From a virus: a stretch of DNA of 64,000 nt. Shown here one piece after another: positions 45,401-54,400 of this stretch; position 1 is the stretch's first letter, and each line of letters opens with the position of its first letter. The stretch covers positions 1 through 64,000 of IMG/VR virus record IMGVR_UViG_3300009183_000069; one strand, given 5' to 3'. The translations under genes and the position numbers were made by a program. Under the pieces are notes generated by a model. The model saw nothing but the letters and a program-made list of their open reading frames with translations. It was not told the origin of the DNA and did not search any database.

Positions 45401-48400
45401 TTTATTAATGTCTGCGCCCGGCAAATTTACCAATGCTCCTATATATGGAAATGTTGGCGTATATTTAAAAAATAATAATCAACTAATAAAACAATTTGAT
45501 TATACATTAAACAACCATTCTAAAATTTATTGTCAAACTGATTCTGAAAATGATTTTGGATTGTCTTTATCAATTGATGTCAACAAGGGATTATTGTTTG
45601 CAGGTGCACCTGCTGCAAGTAATATTGTAATCCCAAGTGCAAACACCAATACAACAGGTATTGCAATTTTCAGTGACGGCTCTGGTATAACAAAAACATT
45701 TGCACAAGAAGGTATTGTAAAAATTAGCAGTACTAATAAAAACTTTATTCAAGAGACTACTGAAAAAGTTTTAGTACATCCTTATGCTACTACTTCTACA
45801 ACTGCTGCCTATTCAAGATTTGGCCATTCAATATATAATAGTCAACCTAGTTCAAATACAAGTACACTTTTATTAGTAGGAGCACCTGGTAGTATTAATA
45901 GTGATAATACATATACTGGAAGAGTATATGCCTATAATGTATTAAGAGAACAATATTATAATGCAACTAAAGCCCAAGTAATATATGCACTTGCTGCTAG
46001 TTCATTGGCTCCTTTATTTTATGGAGAAGTAACTATCACAAATTGGATGGTTGCAGGCATTGATCAACTTGAGCAGTTTTATTATGAATATAGATTAGTA
46101 AATCCAGTAGACGCAGCAGCGTGGGATGCAGATAGAGCAGCAGATAACGTTGGAATTAAAAATACAAGAATAGAAGTTATTGCTGCATATCAAAATAATA
46201 TATTGGCAGAATTATATCCAAGCGAAGACAACATTAGATATTGGATGATTAATGGGATTGGACCAGATAGTAGAATTTTTAATGAGTCAGTAATAGCTTA
46301 TCGAAGTACACATCCTACAGATGCAGACAGAATTGATTCAGAAAGAGTTGCGGCAGAAAATTCAAATATACCAGCTACCAAGATTTCTGGACACCCTTCA
46401 GGTATAACTCTTAAATCTGTTGTTTCTTTAAATGCAGGTAGTCAGTTTGGACATAGCATATCTGGAGATTCTAACGGTAGTATAATAGCTGTTGGTGCTC
46501 CTTATTATATTAATACAATAAGCAATACAACTGGTGTTATACAACTTTATGACAAAAATCTTCATTGGTTTCAAAGTATACCATCGCCGTTTATAGGACA
46601 TGAAGCATTTGGTGAAAATGTTGTAATATCTTCCGATGGGACGTATCTTGTAGCATCATCTCCTGAGATAAGAGGAACTACTAATGGTACAAAAGGAAGA
46701 GTGGCAATTTATAGATTATCTGGAACAGGTATCAGAATACAGGCAAGTCGTGCATCAGTAATACTTGCTTATGCTTCAAATTTACTTGCTCCATTGTACC
46801 CTAGTGAGTTAGATATACATATATGGACAGTAGTAGGTCTTGATAGTTTTGATTCTACAATTGATAGCAATAGGGCAGCTAGCCCTGCTGCTGCCGCAGC
46901 AATAGATAAAGAAAGAGCAGCCGATTCTCTTGGAATGTTGGCATCTAGAGCTGACGTTATTATTGCATATCAAACTAATGTTGAGGCTCCTTTATATCCT
47001 ACGGAAGCTGAAATAAGATATTGGATGGCAACAGGGTTAGGTACAGGAACAAATGGATTTGCCGCAGAAATTACTTATAATAATTCAACAAATCCCTCAG
47101 CTTATGCAGCAAATCTTGCTCAGAGAATAACCCTTGCTACACCATCGCCATATCTATCAACACGTTTTGAAGTAATAAATGCTTATGCTTCAAATTTACG
47201 TGCCGAAGTAAATCCTAGTAACGGTGATATCTTATCCTGGATGACGTCCGGTCTTGGAACAAATAATATTACTTTCAATACTGATGTAGAATCTCGAAGA
47301 ACTTCTAATCCATCATTGGCTACCTCTATTGATGCAGCGAGAGCTGCGGATGCAGTAGGCACAAGTGGAGCACCAATAAGGTCTAGCAGAGCAGCAGTAA
47401 TAGCTGCTTATCAAGGTAATCTTGATGCTAATCCGTATCCAACTGAGCAAGAAATAAGATATTGGATGTCAGTAGGACTAGGATATTTGGTTGCAACAAA
47501 CAATCCATTGGGTGCATTCAACGCTGCTGTAACACGTGATAACGCACTTTATCCTGACATATATCTATCATGGCTTCAAGCTCGCGCTGCGGATTATCCA
47601 AAAGCATCTAGAGGACAAGTAATATTAGCCTATGCATCAAATTTATTAACTGAATTATATCCTAATGAAACAGCAATAAATTATTGGATGGTCCAAGGAC
47701 TTACTAATTTTGATAGTTCAAATAATACAAACAGAGCCAATGATCCGGCATTGGCTGCTGCTATTGATATGGCCAGGGCAGCAGATGCAATTAACATAAA
47801 ATCATCAAGAGCTGCTGTTATTTCTGCATATCAAACAAACGTGGATGCTCCTTTCTATCCTACAGAGAAACAAATAAGACGTTGGATGATTGCCGGACTA
47901 GATAGTAGTAGTTTTACAATTTTTAATGAAACAATTACTGCTAATAATTTAAGTAATCCTACCAATGCTGCAATATATCGTAATCAACGATTAGAAGCAT
48001 TGCCGTCTGTGGATTTTACATATGATCTTTATCAGGTTATTGACAATCCATTAAAAAATAATGATTTAAAATTTGGTAAATCTATAGCCATTAGTGACAA
48101 TAGTAACAAATTAGCCATAGGTGCAGTAGGCGTTAATGGTCCTATTCCATTAAAATTTGATATAAATTTTAAAGATGGTGAAACTACTTTTGATCAAGGT
48201 ACTACTAACTTTAGTTCGTTTGCAGAAGATTCCGGAACTGTATTTCTTTACTATAATATAGATGGATCGTTTGTTCAATCAGAAAATATTACAGACCCTT
48301 CACCGATAGCCGGGGATAAATTTGGTTATTCTGTGGCTGTTACTAACAATAATACATTTGTAGGGGCTCCATCAATATCAGGAGTTTCAAAGTTTTATCA

Positions 48401-51400
48401 GTTTAATAAAGCAGATACATCTATTAACGGTTTAAAACTTTTAAGAGAACAACCTGATCTTGTAGACGTTTCAACTATTGATAGAGTAGCATTAATAGAT
48501 TCTTTTAAAGAAGAAGTAATAGAGTATCTAGACGTTATTGATCCATTAAAAGGAAAGATTGCAGGAATTGCTGAACAAGAATTAAAATACAAATCATCAT
48601 TTGATCCTGCTGTATATTCGATTGGAAATTTAACTGCGGTAGTTGACAGTAATACAAGTTGGATCGATGATCACGTTGGTGAATTATGGTGGGATATAAG
48701 CACCGCAAAATATCAATGTTATGAGCAAGGTGATGAAATATTCAGAAAAAATAACTGGGGTAAATTATTCCCAGGTGCAACTATTGATGTCTATGAGTGG
48801 GTTAAATCTGATCTATTGCCCAGTGAATGGGCATCACAAGCAGATACCAATGATGGATTAACAAAAGGTATTAGTGGACAACCAAAATATCCTGACAACA
48901 GTATTCTTTCTGTAAAACAATTGTTTAATAATGTAACAAGATCATTTGAAAATGTTTATTTCTTTTGGGTAAAGAATAAAGTAAATGTTCCTGAAGCAAA
49001 TAATAATAGAAGAATAAGCAGTTATCAGGTTGCTAGCATTATTGCAGATCCAATTGCCAACGGTTTAAAATTTGTTGAGATATTATCTAAAGATTCAGTA
49101 GCATTTGCTAATGTACAATCTATGTTAATAAGTGATAGAATTAATGCAAATATTGCTATTAATTCTAATAAGAGTGAAATACCAAGACATACCGAATGGG
49201 AACTAATAGCAGAGGGTAATGAAAATAATATGCCACCTCCTCTGTTGGAGAAAAAACTAATAGATAGTTTATTAGGGCATGATCAATTGGGTAATAATGT
49301 TCCTGCAATTAATACAACATATAGAAATAGATATGGAATTGGTATTCGACCTCAACAAACATTATTTAAAGATAGAATAGAAGCATTGAGAAATCAAATT
49401 GCATTTGCTAATTCTGTTTTAATAAAAGAACAATTAACAGGTAACTACAATTTTAATAATCTAAATAGTTACGATACAATCTCAGATGCATTTTATAGAG
49501 AGTATGACATAGTAGTTGATTCGCTATCAACCATTGATACTCTTTTATTTGAACAAGCAACAATAAAATGTTTTGTTAACAATGGTAAAATAATATCTGT
49601 AGAAATAATTAAACCAGGCTTTGGATATCTATTAGCACCGTTGGTGACTATAAATTCAACAGCAGGAGAAGAAGCAGAACTTCTAACAGAAATAAACAGC
49701 AACGGAGAAATTATAAATGTTACAATATCTAATGCTGGATACGGTTATGTTAATGCTCCTACATTAATTGTTCGTCCTCACACTGCTATCATTAGATCGG
49801 ATAGCAATTATAACGGCCGTTGGACTAAACATATATTTGACTATATCTATAAAAAATGGAATAGAGTTGGAAATCAAAAATATGATACAAGATTATATTG
49901 GCAATATACCGATTGGATAAAAGACAGCTATAGTAAATTTAAAGACTATAGATATAGCATTGATGCTACTTATGAAATTGATACATTATCTAATGTATCC
50001 GTTGGAGACTATGTACGAATTAAAAATATAGGCGATGGCAGATACGCTATTATTGAAAAATTAGCCGATACAGAAATTGGTGACTTTTCTAAATCATACA
50101 ATTTTGTTTATATAGAAAAAGGAACAATACAAATAAAAGATTCAATATGGAATTTTTCTAATATAAATGTTTCTTATGATTCATCTACTTTAGAAGATAC
50201 ATTATATGATCAAGTGCCTGATTTAGAATTATATCATATATTGCTGGCATTAAAGGATGATATCTTTATTGGCAATCTTAAAGTCAATTGGAATTTGTTC
50301 TTTTTCAAAGCAGTAAAGTATGCATTAACAGAGCAAAAAATATTAGATTGGGCATTTAAAACTTCGTTCATTGATGTATATAATTCAATTGGTAATTTAG
50401 ATCAGCGTCCGGTATATAAACTTGACAACGAAAAATATTTTGAAAATTATATTGAAGAAGTTAAACCTTATCACACCAACATAAGAAGATTTACTTCTAA
50501 ATATTCATCTGTAGAAGAAACTTCAACTCTTTCTTTTACTGATTTTGATGTACCATCAGCTTCTTGGACTGCTGCTCATAGTTATTGCGTTGGTAATATT
50601 ATAGTTGCAGATCCTGGTACTTTATATACTCAGAAACCGACAATTACAATATCCGGTGGCGGCGCCAATGTTACTCCTGCTACCGCAGAAGCCTACATTA
50701 GAAGCGGCGTCGTCTATCAAATACTTGTAACAGATCCTGGAGCAGGATATACTGAAACTCCAACAATTACAATATCGGGTGGCGGTCCTTATGTTACTTC
50801 CACTGCATCTGTTTCAGTCTCATTATTGAATTTAACCACAAGAAAAAATATTATAGGATTAAAATTTGATAGAGTTAGTGCAGTATCTGAAATAGGCAAT
50901 GTAGATGTCACTGAAGAATTTATATGTTCAGGAAAAGATACAAAATTTGTATTGTCTGTTTTAGCCGACCGTAATAAATTAAATATTATTCCAAGTCTTG
51001 ATGGACAATTGGTATTGTCAACTGATTATACAATAGAATATTACTCTGAAGAAAATAATGGATATACAAAACATTATTCAAGATTTGTATTTTTAAATTA
51101 TGTTCCTAAAGAAACTCAGGTATTTAAAATAACATATAAAAAGAATATTAATTTATATACCGCAGTTGATAGAATAGAAAATCTATACACAGCCACTGAC
51201 TCAATTTCGTCATTAATGAATGGAGTTGTTTATCCAGGTAATGTTATACAAGGATTACCGTTTGATTATTCTCCAGCTTGGGATACTGTTTCTGGATTAG
51301 GAAAATACGACCCAATAAACTCAGGATGGAGTGATAGTGTTGGATACTATGCATCTGCAAAAATAGTAAGTTCAGTAGCAGCAGGCGATACAACAATCTA

Positions 51401-54400
51401 TCTTAATACAACTACCGACATTGTTGTTGGACAAATAATTAGTCTATTAAATTCTCCAACTTCAAATCTACGCAAAGATACAGTTGTTAATTCTGTTAAC
51501 TCTTTGAATAATTCTATTACAATAAGTCAAACTTATTACGCAATTAAATCTGTTAGAGCAACATCAACAAATATTAATTCTGATATTGTTGTTATAACCG
51601 TTGTTCCGTTTAATGGAGCAATTGTAGTTGGGGATTTGATTTCACTAGATGGAATTGAGAAAACTGAATTTAATGGAATATATTATATTTCAAGTATTAC
51701 AGATAAAAATAAGTTTATTGTAAAATCTAATTCAGTATTATCAACTACAGCAACAGTACTTACATATGGTGAAGCAAGCATTACAATATCTTCTATGCTA
51801 GGTAGCATTGACACAGATAGTGTATTACTAGATCATATATCTGAAACATTTATTCCTGATGATAATAATCATATAGAAGTTGATATAATGTTGCAGTATG
51901 ATGATATTACTAAAATTGAAATATTTAAAGACGGCGAAACTTTGCCAATGCTTACTGGAATTCCAATTGTAGGACCATATCCTACCAGTGAATATTATCA
52001 TATAACAAAAAATGTAATTACTGGTGGTGCTATAGTAAACTTCTATCAAATGACCAGCAATAGTTATGATTTAGATTTCTACTCGTATACCAATCCAAAA
52101 CTTGAATTCTGGAAAACTGATGTATTATCTGCAAGATTAGATTCTGTATTACCTGGTGGCTCCGTTAACTGGGGTAATTTTGCCGGAGGACTAGGCGTTC
52201 GATATGGAACAGTTTTACCCGAAGAAGGCACCAATTCTATAATTATAGATGGCGATTCATTCTTAAATGAAAGATCAGGATATGCACCTGATGAATGTGT
52301 AGCTGGACACGTATTAGATAGCTTAGGTATTAATGTTTATACCAAAGCTGAAAATTCTTATCCTACTGTTATAACTGGCTCATTCCCTGTAAAAAAAGGA
52401 ACACTAACTGCTTATGAATTAAGTGTACCCGAAACAGAGTATGCAGGCATAATGGTTAATTTTAATGGAAAAATATTTGATAGAGTTGATAATGCTACCC
52501 AATTTACAAATTCTCATCAATATTATATGATTGGGAATACAATCCATCTTCCACTACAATCTGTATCTGGAACAGCTGGATATACAATGGTTTCTATAGG
52601 TGGTAATTATTCTTTACTCGATAGCAATATTGAAGGAGTATCTGGTGTTACATCTGCTACTGTAATAAGTTTGTTGTCAAGTATCAACGATGTTGTTATG
52701 GCTTATGTATTAGTCGACGGTCATGAAATTTCTCAAGATACTCCAGAATCAGGTGATACAAAATATTATAAATTAACTGCTTATAGTAATAAAAATAATA
52801 GAGCAAGTGTACAAGTTTATGGTATTGATACTAATTCACATACCATTGAGGCTTGGTTCTTCCAATCTAAATATACAAAATTTAATAGGTTACACGAAGA
52901 ATCACAAGACGGATCAGCTTCCCAATCAATGTTTACTCTTTCTTTTGTACCAGGAAATATTGAGCCAGTAAGCGCTCAAGTAATAGTTGAAATAGATGAT
53001 GGCAGCTCAGGAAGAAGAAGATTATCACCACCTTGGGTTAGTTATTATCAAATTAAAGATGCTCAACTAACATTTGCAATTGATAGTAAGAATTTATCAC
53101 GTACATATACTGCTGGTCAAGTAATGGTATATGCAAATGGAATAGAATTGCGTCCTGGATTTGATTATACATTTAATGATATTGATAGTACAGTAACAAT
53201 CATTTCTGGACTACTGAGTATAGGTGATGTTATTGCAGTAGTAGGATTAATTGATTATGACTATATTGTAGTTGGTAATATATTACAGTTAACAAACCCA
53301 CCTGTTAGTACTTTTAATTTAAAAATTATATCATTTACTGATCATGATAAAATGTTAATTAGAACAGAAAGATTTAACGGAACAATTGCTCGACGTTATA
53401 CACTATCTTTCTCTGTATTGTCTGATAATTACGTTTGGGTATATGTTGATGGAATTTCATTAACTGCTAGAACAGAGTTTGAAATTCTTGATGACATGAA
53501 AACTATTCAGATAAGTGATTTGATTGATGTTTCCCCAAGTTCAAAAATAACAATTACCACAGTTAATCCACAATCTTATAACAATCAAATTATTGGATTT
53601 AGAATGTTTAATGATATTTTTGATAGACATCATTATAAGAGACTATCAAAATTTCATAGCACAACGTTGTTACGTGCATTAAGACATACTGATAATGAAA
53701 TTTATCTAACTGATGGCAATGGAATAATTCCGCCTAATCCATTAACTAACAATCCTGGTATTGTTATAATTGATGGTGAGCGTATTGAATTTGCAGAAAA
53801 AGATGGAAATACTTTAAGAGGTCTAAGAAGAAGTAGTCTAGGAACTGGGCCTGCCACTTATTCAGCAGTTGGAACACAAGTAATAGATCAAAGTTCACAA
53901 CAAACAATACCTTATCTTGATACAATATTAGTACAGTCGACCTCTACTACAAGTACAACCTACATTATTAGTACAGTAACTACTACCGCTACAGGTGCCG
54001 GAATTGTTTTAGATCCAAATATTGATGCTGTAAATCAGGTTACTGTATATTACGGCGGCCGTCAATTACGTAAAACATCTTTGGTTGTTCATGATAAGTT
54101 CTATGACAAACCTGTATATAATCCAGACCCTAGAACAGCATATATTTTGATTTTTGGGCAATCTAATATAGCTAATTACGGCGAACATACAGATAGTTAC
54201 ACACCCAATGATAAAGTAAAACGTCTTGATATAAATGGTAATTGGGAACTTGCTGTATCGCCAGGCGGTCCTAACAGATTGGCCACAGGATATAATTGGA
54301 GCACTGGCTCATCAGTAGATATACCAGGAGGACCATCCGGAGGCAACATGGATGGAAGAATTGGTGATACTCTTCTTCAGAGTGGAAAGTATGACAAAGT

